From a virus: 33,271 nt of DNA. The notes beneath the pieces are model-generated. The model had not been told where the DNA came from. It saw nothing but the letters and a program-made list of their open reading frames with translations, and searched no databases. The stretch is taken from the IMG/VR virus record IMGVR_UViG_3300021407_000035, positions 1 through 33,271 of that record, one strand, 5' to 3'. The position numbers were made by a program, and so were the translations under genes. Shown one piece after another: positions 11,720 to 19,474 of this stretch. Position 1 is the first letter of the stretch. Each line of letters starts with the position of its first letter.

Positions 11720-13246
11720 ATGCAAGACATGCCAACTTGCGTGATCTACCTGCGGCTTTCCGACTCCCGGACCGAGGAGGCGCTCGACGGGCGCGAGGAA
11801 AAGCTACGGGCTGAGGCGAAACGTCTCGGTTGGATAGTAAGCCGGGTCCAGCCCGAAAATGACGCGCCGCGCCGGGTCGGCGGGAAGATGGCCCCGGCGT
11901 CGGCGTTCAAGCGGCGGGCGGTCCGCACCGCAAGCGGCGAGATCGTGCGGGATCCCGACACGGGCAAGCCGGTCATGCGGGTGATCCGGCCCGGCTGGCA
12001 ATCGGTGATCGCCGACCTCAAGACGGGCCGCGCCTCAGCAGTGCTCGCCGAGGATCTAGACCGGGCGTGCCGGGATCCGCGCGACCTCGAGGATTTGCTC
12101 GACGCCTGCGCGCAGACCGGGGCCTCAGCGCGGTCTCTCACGGGAAGCCTGATGCTGACGAACGGCGGGAACGACAGCGAGATATTCATGGCGCGGGTCA
12201 TGGTCGCGCAGGCTCACAAGTCATCGAGCGACACGTCGCGGCGGGTCCGCGATGCTAAGGCCCGTTATTTCGGGCAGACGTATCAGGGGGGGCTGCGCCC
12301 GTTCGGTTACGCGCACGTCGCCGATACCGAGAAATATCACCGGACGCTGATGGTCGTGCCCGACGAGAAAGACATGATCCTAGCGGCGGTCGCCGACATT
12401 CTCGACCGAGACATCTCACTCGCCGCCATCACGCGGGATTGGCGGGCGCGCGGCGCCCTGACCGTGACGGGTAAGCCGTGGACTAGCCAGAAACTACGGC
12501 AAGCGCTCATTAAGCCTGCGGTCGCCGGGCTCGCCGTGTTCGGCGCATCGCTTAAACCCGCCCCGTGGCCGCACATTCTTGAGCGGGACACGTGGGAGAA
12601 ACTTAAGGCCAAGCTCGATGATCCGGTCCGGCGCAACACGACGGGTAATGAGCCTAAGCACCTGCTGTCGATGATCGCGCGATGCGGTATCTGTGATGAC
12701 GGGACGGTCCTTTACTCGATGGGCGTCGGGCACCGGGGCGGGCGCGGGTATGCGTGCCGTAATGCGGGCTGGCACTTGCGGCGTAACGGCAGGCACCTAG
12801 ACGAGTGCGTCGAGGCGGTCGTCGTGGAATGGCTCGAACTGTACGGCAAGACGGCGCTTAAGCCGCCGCCACGGCAGGCGGGGATCAACGCGCCTGCGCT
12901 GCGCGCGGAGGCGGGCCGCCTGCGGACGGCTAAGCGTGAGCAGATGAGGATGCACTCGGCGGGCACCATCGATAACGATGATCTCGCTGAGGGCCTGCGC
13001 GAGATACGCGACCGGCTAGCGGTCATCGACGCGCAGCTCGCCGTCAGCGACCAGCCCGACCCGCTCGCCGAATTCCGGGACGCGCCCGCCCTCGCCGTGT
13101 GGCGATCGCTGACGCTGCCGCGTAAGCGGGCGATCGTGCGGTTTCTGGTCGAGGTGACGGTCTATCCGACGGCGCGGCGGGGGCCTGGTTTCGACCGGGC
13201 CTCAGTCGACGTCACGGCGAGGTATCCGGGGGGCGAGTCATGCTGA
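11720..13246 (+). CDS. int: Large serine integrase
   Basis: A 508-aa protein from ATG 11720 with GAAAGGA nine bases upstream; the ATG at 11669 has no ribosome site and lies in the inverted repeat. The N-terminal resolvase domain begins CVIYLRLSDSR with catalytic Ser14, and VLAEDLDRACRDPRDLEDLL is its conserved later motif. The recombinase domain (about 180-300) includes GGLRPFGYA and WTSQKLRQALIKPAVAG. A zinc ribbon follows (C322, C325, C346, C363), then a coiled coil (about 400-440), as in phiC31-type integrases. The enzyme integrates phage DNA at an attB site. The mid-catalytic region carries an insertion of about 40 residues (MAPASAFKRR...RPGWQ), seen in some actinomycete integrases. Confidence 0.95.
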   Translation: MQDMPTCVIYLRLSDSRTEEALDGREEKLRAEAKRLGWIVSRVQPENDAPRRVGGKMAPASAFKRRAVRTASGEIVRDPDTGKPVMRVIRPGWQSVIADLKTGRASAVLAEDLDRACRDPRDLEDLLDACAQTGASARSLTGSLMLTNGGNDSEIFMARVMVAQAHKSSSDTSRRVRDAKARYFGQTYQGGLRPFGYAHVADTEKYHRTLMVVPDEKDMILAAVADILDRDISLAAITRDWRARGALTVTGKPWTSQKLRQALIKPAVAGLAVFGASLKPAPWPHILERDTWEKLKAKLDDPVRRNTTGNEPKHLLSMIARCGICDDGTVLYSMGVGHRGGRGYACRNAGWHLRRNGRHLDECVEAVVVEWLELYGKTALKPPPRQAGINAPALRAEAGRLRTAKREQMRMHSAGTIDNDDLAEGLREIRDRLAVIDAQLAVSDQPDPLAEFRDAPALAVWRSLTLPRKRAIVRFLVEVTVYPTARRGPGFDRASVDVTARYPGGESC

Positions 13247-13401
13247 CTACCGGGGAAAAGCTCGCCCGTGCCGAGGCGCGGCGCGTCGCCGCCGAGGTCG
13301 CCCGCGAGGAGCGGATCGACGCCATACTCGCCGCCGCCCCGGCGCCGAGCCGGGCACTAGTCGACCGGGTAACCGAGCTACTCAACGGGGGCGCGGAATG
13401 A
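13240..13401 (+). CDS. 53-aa protein coupled to integrase
   Basis: Starts at ATG 13240, overlapping the integrase stop by 7 bp, and ends in an ATGA overlap with the next gene. The protein is one long charged helix (EKLARAEARRVAAEVAREER) plus an end, LVDRVTELLNGGAE, like the end of the 46-aa protein behind XRE. Small genes next to serine integrases sometimes encode directionality factors; nothing in the sequence proves this here. Confidence 0.6.
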   Translation: MLTTGEKLARAEARRVAAEVAREERIDAILAAAPAPSRALVDRVTELLNGGAE

Positions 13402-14288
13402 GCGGCGTCGACCTCGGCCCCTGCGCTTACTGCGGGCTGCCGCTCGTGCCCGGCGTCGGCGAGGAGGCGCAGCACGCCCGGTCGGCCGGGCACGACGGGC
13501 GCCTACGGTATTTCTGCCCGGCGAGCCCGGACGCGCTACACCATGCCGAGCCCCGGTTTTGCGTCGAGACCGCCGACGGCTGGCAGCACCTCATGCGGGC
13601 CGACGTAGCGGCCGATGCGGGCCTCGACGTCGACCGGGCTTACTGCCCGGCCCACGATGAGCCCGCCGACGCTCTGTTCACGTGGGCTCACGAGGGCTGC
13701 GCCGGTACGTTCAAGTTTCACGAGCGGCTACCTAAGGCCACCGTGTACGCCTGCGCGGCGTGCGGTCAGCACCGGGTGCGGCAGGATGATCCCGCCGCGC
13801 ACGACGCGATGATGCGTGAGCTTGCTAACGCCCTCATCGACGCCGCCGAACTCGACGCCGACCCGCCGCTCGCCCCGTGGTGCCGAACCTGCGGGAATGA
13901 GGTCAGCGCGGAGGGCAAGTGCTGTTGCTGGGGTCTGGTCGCCGACGCGCTACAGCGCTATCTGGGCATGGATTTCGACGGGGCCGCGCTGATGGCGTCT
14001 CAGATGTGGGACCGCATCGACCCGGCCGACCGCGCTTACGTGTGGGCGGCCCGCTACGCCGACGATCACGACGTGCCGACGTACCCGGACGAACGGCGGT
14101 TCGCCCCGGCTGAGGTCCGGGCACAGGATCACCTCAACTTCCCGCACGACGATCCGTGCCCGGTGTGCGGTCGCCGTCAGTGGGCGATCGGTGATTGGGT
14201 CGAGGATCCCGATAACCCGTCGGACGCCGAACAGCAGACCTGCGGGGCGTGCGGGTATGCGTGGACCGATGAGGAGATCTCCCGATGA
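13398..14288 (+). CDS. Multi-zinc-ribbon protein downstream of integrase
   Basis: A 296-aa protein from ATG 13398 (ATGA overlap). It has about five Cys/His clusters along its length: CAYCGLPL near residue 9, YFCPAS...FC and YCPAH in the first third, CAACGQH near 118, WCRTCGN...CCC near 165, and CPVCGRRQW...CGACGY near the C-terminus. These look like consecutive zinc ribbons joined by acidic linkers. No catalytic motif is visible. Multi-ribbon proteins bind DNA, RNA or proteins. Cotranscription with the integrase suggests expression during establishment of lysogeny or a role in recombination control. I do not recognise the family. Confidence 0.65.
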   Translation: MSGVDLGPCAYCGLPLVPGVGEEAQHARSAGHDGRLRYFCPASPDALHHAEPRFCVETADGWQHLMRADVAADAGLDVDRAYCPAHDEPADALFTWAHEGCAGTFKFHERLPKATVYACAACGQHRVRQDDPAAHDAMMRELANALIDAAELDADPPLAPWCRTCGNEVSAEGKCCCWGLVADALQRYLGMDFDGAALMASQMWDRIDPADRAYVWAARYADDHDVPTYPDERRFAPAEVRAQDHLNFPHDDPCPVCGRRQWAIGDWVEDPDNPSDAEQQTCGACGYAWTDEEISR

Positions 14289-14542
14289 TCTGGACTGAGC
14301 AATCGTGCCTCGTGCTCGGCCCGGACGATCAGGAGGGCGGCGTTTACGTGTGGTGGAACGATGACGCCGACGCTGAGGCTATGGCGGTCGGCGGCCGGGT
14401 CGTTCAGCTCAACAGCGACCCGGAACACCTGTTCTCGGATTTCCGGCCCGGCGCGACCGGGCGGGCCGCTGAGGCGGCCGAGCAGTACCGGCGCGACGTC
14501 GGGGCGGCCGACACGATCGCGCGGATGGCGCAGCACATGTAG
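14285..14542 (+). CDS. 85-aa acidic protein, unknown function
   Basis: Starts at ATG 14285 (ATGA overlap) and is the last gene of the integrase unit. The protein is acidic and begins with a beta-rich part (QSCLVLGPDDQEGGVYVWWN) followed by helices (AAEAAEQYRRDVGAADTIAR). No motif gives a function. It ends 24 bp before a strong bidirectional terminator. Confidence 0.6.
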   Translation: MIWTEQSCLVLGPDDQEGGVYVWWNDDADAEAMAVGGRVVQLNSDPEHLFSDFRPGATGRAAEAAEQYRRDVGAADTIARMAQHM

Positions 14543-14566
14543 GCTCGGCCCCGTGTAGGTCCACGG

Positions 14567-14606
14567 AAAGCGGCCCGCCCCGACGTACCACGGGGCGGGC
14601 CGCTTT
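14567..14606. terminator. Perfect bidirectional terminator
   Basis: A perfect 16-bp stem, AAAGCGGCCCGCCCCG (14567-14582) and its exact complement (14591-14606), around an 8-base loop. The stem starts with AAA and ends with TTT, so it gives a short U-run in both directions. It lies between the converging integrase operon and the secreted-protein gene. Confidence 0.9.
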
Positions 14607-14619
14607 GACGTGCCGGGGC

Positions 14620-14952
14620 CTAGAACACGCGCACGTCGCGCACGTCGCGTGCGAAGTGATCCTGTAGGAACCCGAATCGCTCGGTCTGGTAAAAGACGTT
14701 CTCCTCGTGATGCCGGGCGCGGAACACCTCGACGCCGGGGCACACGTGGTTGACGAACACGAACTGACCGCCGCCGTAGTAGCCCTCTTGGATGTAGGTC
14801 AGCGTGTCGTCGCACCGCTGGTGATGGGTGGGTGCCGTGGTCGCCGCCGACGCCGACGCGGCGGTGAGCCCTAGGCCGAGCGCGGCGACGGCGGGCAGCG
14901 TGGCCCCGATGAGCAGAATTCGGCGGAACCCGCCCCGGATCTTGCGCGTCAT
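14620..14952 (-). CDS. Secreted small protein, probable moron
   Basis: A 110-aa protein from ATG 14952 with GAGAGGA upstream. It has a clear Sec signal peptide: basic start (MTRKIRGGFRR), hydrophobic core (ILLIGATLPAVAALGLGLTA) and an ASASA cleavage site at about residue 36. The mature part of about 74 residues has two Cys (RCDDT and HVCPG) that may form a disulphide, and a Tyr/Gly-rich segment (YIQEGYYGGGQFVFVN). It lies after the lysis genes, separated by a hairpin and with a leader of its own. A lysogenic-conversion or exclusion role is inferred; the family is not recognised. Confidence 0.75.
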   Translation of the reverse strand: MTRKIRGGFRRILLIGATLPAVAALGLGLTAASASAATTAPTHHQRCDDTLTYIQEGYYGGGQFVFVNHVCPGVEVFRARHHEENVFYQTERFGFLQDHFARDVRDVRVF

Positions 14953-15079
14953 AGTTGCGTCCTCTCATTGTTCGATCCCGCCCCCCGGCCCGGTCCTTAC
15001 CCGGCCCGTCGGGGTCCAACGTGCGGCGCGGCCCTGAGATCGATTCTGCGGGCTCGCCGCTGCCGCGAGGGTACTCGCA

Positions 15080-15110
15080 AGCGCAGGGTCGCGGTCGGCG
15101 GTCCTGCGCT
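15080..15110 (-). terminator. Hairpin between late operon and secreted gene
   Basis: AGCGCAGG (15080-15087) and CCTGCGCT (15103-15110) form a perfect 8-bp stem around 15 bases. It lies 50 bp past the stop of the holin-like gene in the 207-bp gap before the secreted-protein gene, so it may end the late transcript. Confidence 0.5.
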
Positions 15111-15159
15111 AGCGGGGCGCGTCCCGTGGCCTGTTCCGGCCCTTCCCACCGTAGCGGCG

Positions 15160-15471
15160 TCATCCGTCACCTGGGGGTTTCGATTTAGTGTCGGCCTCGA
15201 CGGGATCGGGGATCCCCAGTTCGCGCAGGATCACGAGCTGTCGCCGGTATGACTCGTGCGCCATCCGCATTAGCTCGGCCTGCCCGTGGCGCCCGCGGGT
15301 CGTGAGCCAGAGCGTGCGGAACACGCCGACGAGTTGGGCGAGCCCGGCGATCGCCGCCCATAGCGTGATCAGGAATTCTAGGTGGACCTGATAGAGCACG
15401 TCGGCGAGCGGCGTCGTGGTGCCCGGCGAGATGCGCGGCGCCGGGGTCGGCGACACGCCGAGCCAGTGCAC
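15160..15471 (-). CDS. Holin-like membrane protein
   Basis: The preferred start is GTG 15471, two bases after the stop of the fibre gene (103 aa); longer in-frame starts run back inside that gene. One strong membrane segment is visible (FLITLWAAIAGLAQLVGVFR, about residues 33-52), followed by a basic loop (TTRGRHGQ) and a charged helical C-terminus ending DTKSKPPGDG. A small single-pass protein near the endolysin at the end of the late operon fits a holin or lysis accessory protein, but holins cannot be proven from sequence. Confidence 0.6.
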   Translation of the reverse strand: MHWLGVSPTPAPRISPGTTTPLADVLYQVHLEFLITLWAAIAGLAQLVGVFRTLWLTTRGRHGQAELMRMAHESYRRQLVILRELGIPDPVEADTKSKPPGDG

Positions 15472-15473
15472 GG

Positions 15474-16943
15474 CTAGCCGGGCGGCGGGAACGGCGCCGC
15501 GTGGTGCGTGCCCGGCCGCCCGGGATGCGTAGCCGGTACGAACACGATCCCGAATAGCCACAGGTATTGCATGCCGCGGGCGTTCGGGAAGTCGGCGGGT
15601 TGCGACCAGAGCTGGACGCCTGCCCCGTTGATCAGCACTTGAGCGGTGAAACGGCCGGTAGCGATCGGCATATAGCATTCAGCCGCGCAAGCGAAGATCA
15701 TCGCATCGACGGTGAACCCCGGCGGCATCGTGGCGATCGGCCCTGCGGGCGGTAGCGCGGTCGGCGGCTCGAAGGACACGCACCCGGTCAGGTAGCAAAT
15801 GCCGTGGTGATAGTACAGCCGGGGCGTAGCGCCCGGGACTAGCGCGTCGCGCCAGCCGGGGGCCATCGTCAGCGGGATCCCGATGGGCGGGGCCTCGAAT
15901 TCGGCGCGGGTGATCTCGCCGGGGTCGCCCTGCGGCCCGGTCGGCCCGGCCGGTCCCTGCGGGCCTGGCTCGCCCTGGTCGCCGATCGGTCCCGGCCCGC
16001 CCGGTATGCCTTGCTGGCCTTGCCAGCCCTCGAGACCTTGCGGGCCTTGCGGTCCTTCCGGGCCTACCGGCCCCGGTATGCCTTGCTCGCCGTCGGCGCC
16101 GGGCGGTCCCTGCTGTCCCTGCGGCCCGAGGATCGAGCCGATCTCGACCCATCCAAGCGGCGTATTGGTTTGCGACACGAACCCGTATAGGTCGCCGTCG
16201 CGGGGGTCGCCCTCGCGGTGATAGAGCAGCGCGTCGCCGATCCGGCACTGATAGGCAGGCTGGCCGGGCCGGTCCCAATCTTGAGGCAGAAAGCCGGACG
16301 GCGGTAGCTCCTCGGGTGTCCGCTGGATACCGAACTGACCGACGATGATCGCCGCCGCGCCGTCCTGACCGGGCGGCCCCTGAACCCCGGTCTGCCCGGT
16401 CGACCCCTGCGCGCCCTGCGGGCCGGCCGGGCCTTGCTCGCCGCGGGCGCCCTGACCGCCCGGTATCCCCTGCGGCCCGCCCGGCCCCTGGAATCCTTGC
16501 TCGCCGCGGGCGCCCTGCGGGCCGGGCGGTCCCTGCGCACCCGGCCCCCCGGGCGGTCCCTGCGCCCCAGGCGGGCCGGGCGGCGCCTGGAGGATCCCCG
16601 GCGTTATCCACGGCTGGCCGTTCGGCGACAGCTCGCCGACGAACGTCCATAGCGTCCCGTCCGGGTCGTAAATGAGCGACCAGCCTAGCTCGATCTGCGT
16701 GTCCCGGATCGGGCGGCCGAGCCCGTCCCAATCGGCCGGGATAAACCCGTCGGGGGGCAGCTCGTTCGGTTGGCGTTGCGCGCCGAACGTCCCGACGATC
16801 AGCGTTGCCTGCCCACCGGGGCCGGGCGGCCCGTCCGCGCCCTGCGGTCCCTCGGGACCGGGCGGCCCCATCGGGCCGGGTAGCCCGGTGATCACGTCGA
16901 CCGCGCCGGGCGGCCCTGCCATAACGACGTCGTATTCACTCAT
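15474..16943 (-). CDS. Collagen-like tail fibre with repeated modules
   Basis: A 489-aa protein from ATG 16943, overlapping the BppU-like gene by 8 bp. It alternates Gly-X-Y collagen stretches (about residues 20-46, 118-190, 277-340) with two copies of a compact module. Copy one is [10 protein letters not shown]...[18 protein letters not shown]...GWSLIYDP...LWTFVGEL. Copy two is AAIIVGQFG...[18 protein letters not shown]...LLYHREG...GFVSQ. The C-terminal 150 residues are a unique globular domain ([20 protein letters not shown]) with paired Cys. Collagen stretches trimerise and extend fibres; the C-terminal domain probably binds the host. A third copy of the module is in the 418-aa fibre gene. 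Confidence 0.85.
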   Translation of the reverse strand: MSEYDVVMAGPPGAVDVITGLPGPMGPPGPEGPQGADGPPGPGGQATLIVGTFGAQRQPNELPPDGFIPADWDGLGRPIRDTQIELGWSLIYDPDGTLWTFVGELSPNGQPWITPGILQAPPGPPGAQGPPGGPGAQGPPGPQGARGEQGFQGPGGPQGIPGGQGARGEQGPAGPQGAQGSTGQTGVQGPPGQDGAAAIIVGQFGIQRTPEELPPSGFLPQDWDRPGQPAYQCRIGDALLYHREGDPRDGDLYGFVSQTNTPLGWVEIGSILGPQGQQGPPGADGEQGIPGPVGPEGPQGPQGLEGWQGQQGIPGGPGPIGDQGEPGPQGPAGPTGPQGDPGEITRAEFEAPPIGIPLTMAPGWRDALVPGATPRLYYHHGICYLTGCVSFEPPTALPPAGPIATMPPGFTVDAMIFACAAECYMPIATGRFTAQVLINGAGVQLWSQPADFPNARGMQYLWLFGIVFVPATHPGRPGTHHAAPFPPPG

Positions 16944-17307
16944 GGGTCACGTCCGGTGTGACGGCTACCCGGCCGCGGACGGCGGTAGCGACCCGGCCGT
17001 CCGGCCAAGTCAGTTGCATATCCCATCGGCCCGTCGGCGCCGACCTCGAGACCTGCGCCGACAGATGGAGGGTAACGACGTTCGGTAGCGCGACCTCGAC
17101 GGCGAGCCGGACCGCCGTAGCGGCGTCGGGATCGCGGCGGATCTGCGCGGCGACGTCGACCCCGGCGAGGTCGTAAGGCTCGGTCCGCTCGGGGTCGGCC
17201 CAGAGCCGGAATACCCACGTCCGGGAGTCGCCCCGGTAAATGTAGAGCGGCACGTCGGGCGGGGCGCCGAGCACGGCGGCCGGGGCGTACTCGAGCGCGG
17301 CGGTCAT
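16936..17307 (-). CDS. BppU-N-like baseplate/fibre-associated protein
   Basis: A 123-aa protein from ATG 17307 (ATGA overlap with the endolysin stop). The pattern [15 protein letters not shown], then [16 protein letters not shown], then [20 protein letters not shown] and [12 protein letters not shown] matches the beta-sandwich domain known from upper baseplate (BppU-type) proteins, which usually sits beside receptor-binding fibres. It likely links or supports the collagen-like fibre encoded next. Confidence 0.65.
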   Translation of the reverse strand: MTAALEYAPAAVLGAPPDVPLYIYRGDSRTWVFRLWADPERTEPYDLAGVDVAAQIRRDPDAATAVRLAVEVALPNVVTLHLSAQVSRSAPTGRWDMQLTWPDGRVATAVRGRVAVTPDVTHE

Positions 17308-18104
17308 TTCGCGTTACCGCCCCGGTCGGCCCACGCCCACACGCCGCCCCCGGACCCGCGGGTGTACGTGCACACCTTCCCGGCCTGGTTCGTGTAGATG
17401 ATCATGACGCGCCCGGCCGGGTCGATGTCGATCGCGCATCCGCTCTTGGCGTTCGAGCCCTTATCGACCATATGCCAGGCGCCTTTAGTGTCCGGCCCCT
17501 GATAGTAGATCCGGTTATCCGTCCCGATGCATGCCATATAGGGCTGCGGGTCTTTGCCCCAGAGCTTGATTGCTGCGGTCATGTCTGCTTGTCCTCCTGT
17601 CGGTGGGGTCGGGGTCGAGGTCGCGCCGCCGAACGCCCGGCGCAAGATCTCGCCGCGCATGTTCAGCCGCACGTCGCACGGGCACGCGGTGTTGACCGCC
17701 ATCCGGTGATAGCCGAAACCGCGCCCGCCGTTCGAGCTCGCGAGCTGGTTCGGCCAGCCGTGACGGCGGGCGCCCTCGGCGTAGAGCCGGGCTAGGGCGG
17801 CGATCATGCCCTCGGTCATCGGTTCGTCGCGGCCCTGCGGGCAGCCCTCGGTCTCGACGCCGACCCAGTTGCTATTGAGGTCCCGGCCATGCCAGGACAC
17901 TTTCGCCGTGTCGACGTATTGCTCGATCACGCCGGTTTTGCTCACCCAGAAATGCGCCGAGACCTTAGACGCGGGGTTGTTGAAAAACCCGTAGAGCGAC
18001 CCGTTACCGGCCTGGTGATGGAGCACTAGCCCGCGCTGGCTGGCCAGGTTACCGCCGACGTTGTTACTGATCGGCCGCCACGTCGCGCAGTCGAACCGGG
18101 CCAT
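17304..18104 (-). CDS. Endolysin: N-acetylmuramoyl-L-alanine amidase
   Basis: A 266-aa protein from ATG 18104, immediately after the stop of the 38-aa gene. Residues about 20-150 are an Amidase_2/PGRP zinc domain: LVLHHQAGN with the first zinc His (29 or 30), SAHFWVSKTG, VSWHGRD, VGVETEG, and GYHRMAVNTACPCDVR with zinc His133 and Cys141/143. A Thr/Pro linker (about 157-166) leads to a C-terminal domain with two repeats of the kind IYYQGPDTKGAW...DKGSNAK / VCTYTRGSGGGVW..DRGGNAK, like beta-propeller sugar-binding (PLL/tectonin) blades, probably binding the host wall. There is no signal peptide, so release needs the holin. Confidence 0.9.
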   Translation of the reverse strand: MARFDCATWRPISNNVGGNLASQRGLVLHHQAGNGSLYGFFNNPASKVSAHFWVSKTGVIEQYVDTAKVSWHGRDLNSNWVGVETEGCPQGRDEPMTEGMIAALARLYAEGARRHGWPNQLASSNGGRGFGYHRMAVNTACPCDVRLNMRGEILRRAFGGATSTPTPPTGGQADMTAAIKLWGKDPQPYMACIGTDNRIYYQGPDTKGAWHMVDKGSNAKSGCAIDIDPAGRVMIIYTNQAGKVCTYTRGSGGGVWAWADRGGNAK

Positions 18105-18221
18105 TTAGCCCTCGCCGCCGATCTCGGTTTCGGGGTCGGCGGGCTCGGCGGGGCCTGCGCCGCCGTCGTGTAGCTCGCCGTCATCATCGGGCGGGACTAG
18201 CCGCTCATCTTGCTCGGTCAT
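18105..18221 (-). CDS. 38-aa acidic protein before endolysin
   Basis: Starts at ATG 18221, an ATGA overlap with the fibre stop, behind an excellent GAGGAGG site; its TAA is followed directly by the endolysin ATG. The peptide is very acidic (13 Asp/Glu) and probably disordered. Strong ribosome site and flush junctions argue it is translated, perhaps mainly to couple translation into the endolysin. No function is recognised. Confidence 0.6.
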   Translation of the reverse strand: MTEQDERLVPPDDDGELHDGGAGPAEPADPETEIGGEG

Positions 18222-19474
18222 CGCTTTGTCCTCCTCTTAGCGGGCATCGGTTGGACTGCCTCGCCCTCCTCGGTCTCGAGTTGCGGGACGAACGGGATAT
18301 CGGGGTTGGCTACGGCGAATGAGCCGGATATGCGCAGGTTCCCGCCCACGCCCGCTTGGAGGGCGACGAGCGAAAGCCCCCCGGATCCGTCGATGTAGGT
18401 ACGCGCGAACCCGGTCGCCGAGGCGGGCGAGCCAAAGTTGGGGGATACCGGCCATGACGTCGCGCGCACGGGCCGGTAAGCGGGCGGGAACGTGAAAAAC
18501 GCCTGATTGGGATTAGCGGCCGGGACCGATATCGTGCCGATCACCTCGACCATGCTCCGGTCCGCGTTCAGCCGGTATTGCGGCAGGTAATCGCCGCCAC
18601 CCGGGGCGCCGAACCCGTTTGTCAGCGGGGTCATGGGATGCCACGGGTCGAGGTCCAGCTCGGCGGGCGGGCCGGGCGGTCCCTGCGGTCCCTGCGCGCC
18701 GCCCGGCCCGGGGTTGCCCTGGGGGCCGGGTGGCCCGTCGGCGCCGGGCGGGCCTTGCACGACGCCGGGGTTAAGCCACGGGCCGCCGATGGCGATTTCG
18801 CTAACGAACGTCCAGAGTCCCCCGGTCGGCTCGTAAATCAGCGACCAGCCGACCTCGAGTTGTACCGGGCCGGGCGGGCGGCCGGATCCGTCCCAATCGG
18901 CATCGATGAGCCCGTCGGGGGGCAGCTCGGCGGGCGCGCGGTTAACGAAACTGCCGACTATCAGCGTGGTCTGACCGGGGGATCCGGGCGGGCCGGGCGG
19001 CCCGACCGGGCCGGGCGGGCCGGGCTCGCCGCCCCCGCCGCCGCCGCCGTAATCCTGGTCGAGCGGTATCAACTGCATCTGCGCGGAGATGATCGCCCCC
19101 GCGGGCACCCGGACCAGGCCGAGCCGGACCCCGGTGTAATCGCCTGCGGGCAGCACGGCGAGCCGGTATGTCGCCGTGTCGGGGTCGGTGATGACCGCCC
19201 AGATTTCATCCTCGCGGTTTTCGGCGCCGCCCTGCGCGGCCTGGACCTCGACGTCGACGTCCGACGTGATCACGGCGACGGTCCCGTCTCCGCACTGCGC
19301 GAGGGCGAGCCAGCCCGGGTCGATGTTGATACCGAGCCCGAGGGCGGGCGATAGCCGGACCGGCGTCACGATGCCGACCCGCCGCGCCGCGAGCGCGGTA
19401 ATCACCTGCCGGTCGTCACGCGCCGCGTACCGGCCCGACTGGCCCCACCGGAGCAACCCGCCCGGCGTGGTCAT
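18218..19474 (-). CDS. Tail fibre: paralogous N-domain plus collagen repeats
   Basis: A 418-aa protein from ATG 19474 (ATGA overlap). Residues 1-135 (LLRWGQSGRYAARDDRQVIT...) are homologous to the N-terminus of the upstream 294-aa protein. After a run of seven Gly come collagen repeats (about 147-167), one copy of the IVGSF...ELPPDGLIDADWDGSGRP...GWSLIYEP...WTFVSEI module, a second collagen stretch (about 235-264), and a unique C-terminal domain (about 270-395) before a basic tail. The shared N-domain probably attaches to the tail tip, and the C-terminal part would face the host. Confidence 0.82.
   Translation of the reverse strand: MTTPGGLLRWGQSGRYAARDDRQVITALAARRVGIVTPVRLSPALGLGINIDPGWLALAQCGDGTVAVITSDVDVEVQAAQGGAENREDEIWAVITDPDTATYRLAVLPAGDYTGVRLGLVRVPAGAIISAQMQLIPLDQDYGGGGGGGEPGPPGPVGPPGPPGSPGQTTLIVGSFVNRAPAELPPDGLIDADWDGSGRPPGPVQLEVGWSLIYEPTGGLWTFVSEIAIGGPWLNPGVVQGPPGADGPPGPQGNPGPGGAQGPQGPPGPPAELDLDPWHPMTPLTNGFGAPGGGDYLPQYRLNADRSMVEVIGTISVPAANPNQAFFTFPPAYRPVRATSWPVSPNFGSPASATGFARTYIDGSGGLSLVALQAGVGGNLRISGSFAVANPDIPFVPQLETEEGEAVQPMPAKRRTKR

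Noticed and set aside
13903-15163. Minus-strand ORFs (such as the 328-aa frame ending at 14177) under the zinc-ribbon gene
   Set aside because: They run through the bidirectional terminator and the secreted-protein gene in a different frame; Arg/Pro-rich shadow.
16596-16608. DnaA-box-like GTTATCCACGG in the fibre gene
   Set aside because: One mismatch to consensus, inside a structural gene, without accompanying repeats.
15679-16731. 350-aa minus-strand ORF inside the collagen-like fibre
   Set aside because: A shifted frame of the collagen repeats giving Arg/Ala-rich sequence; the real frame has Gly-X-Y repeats and folded modules.
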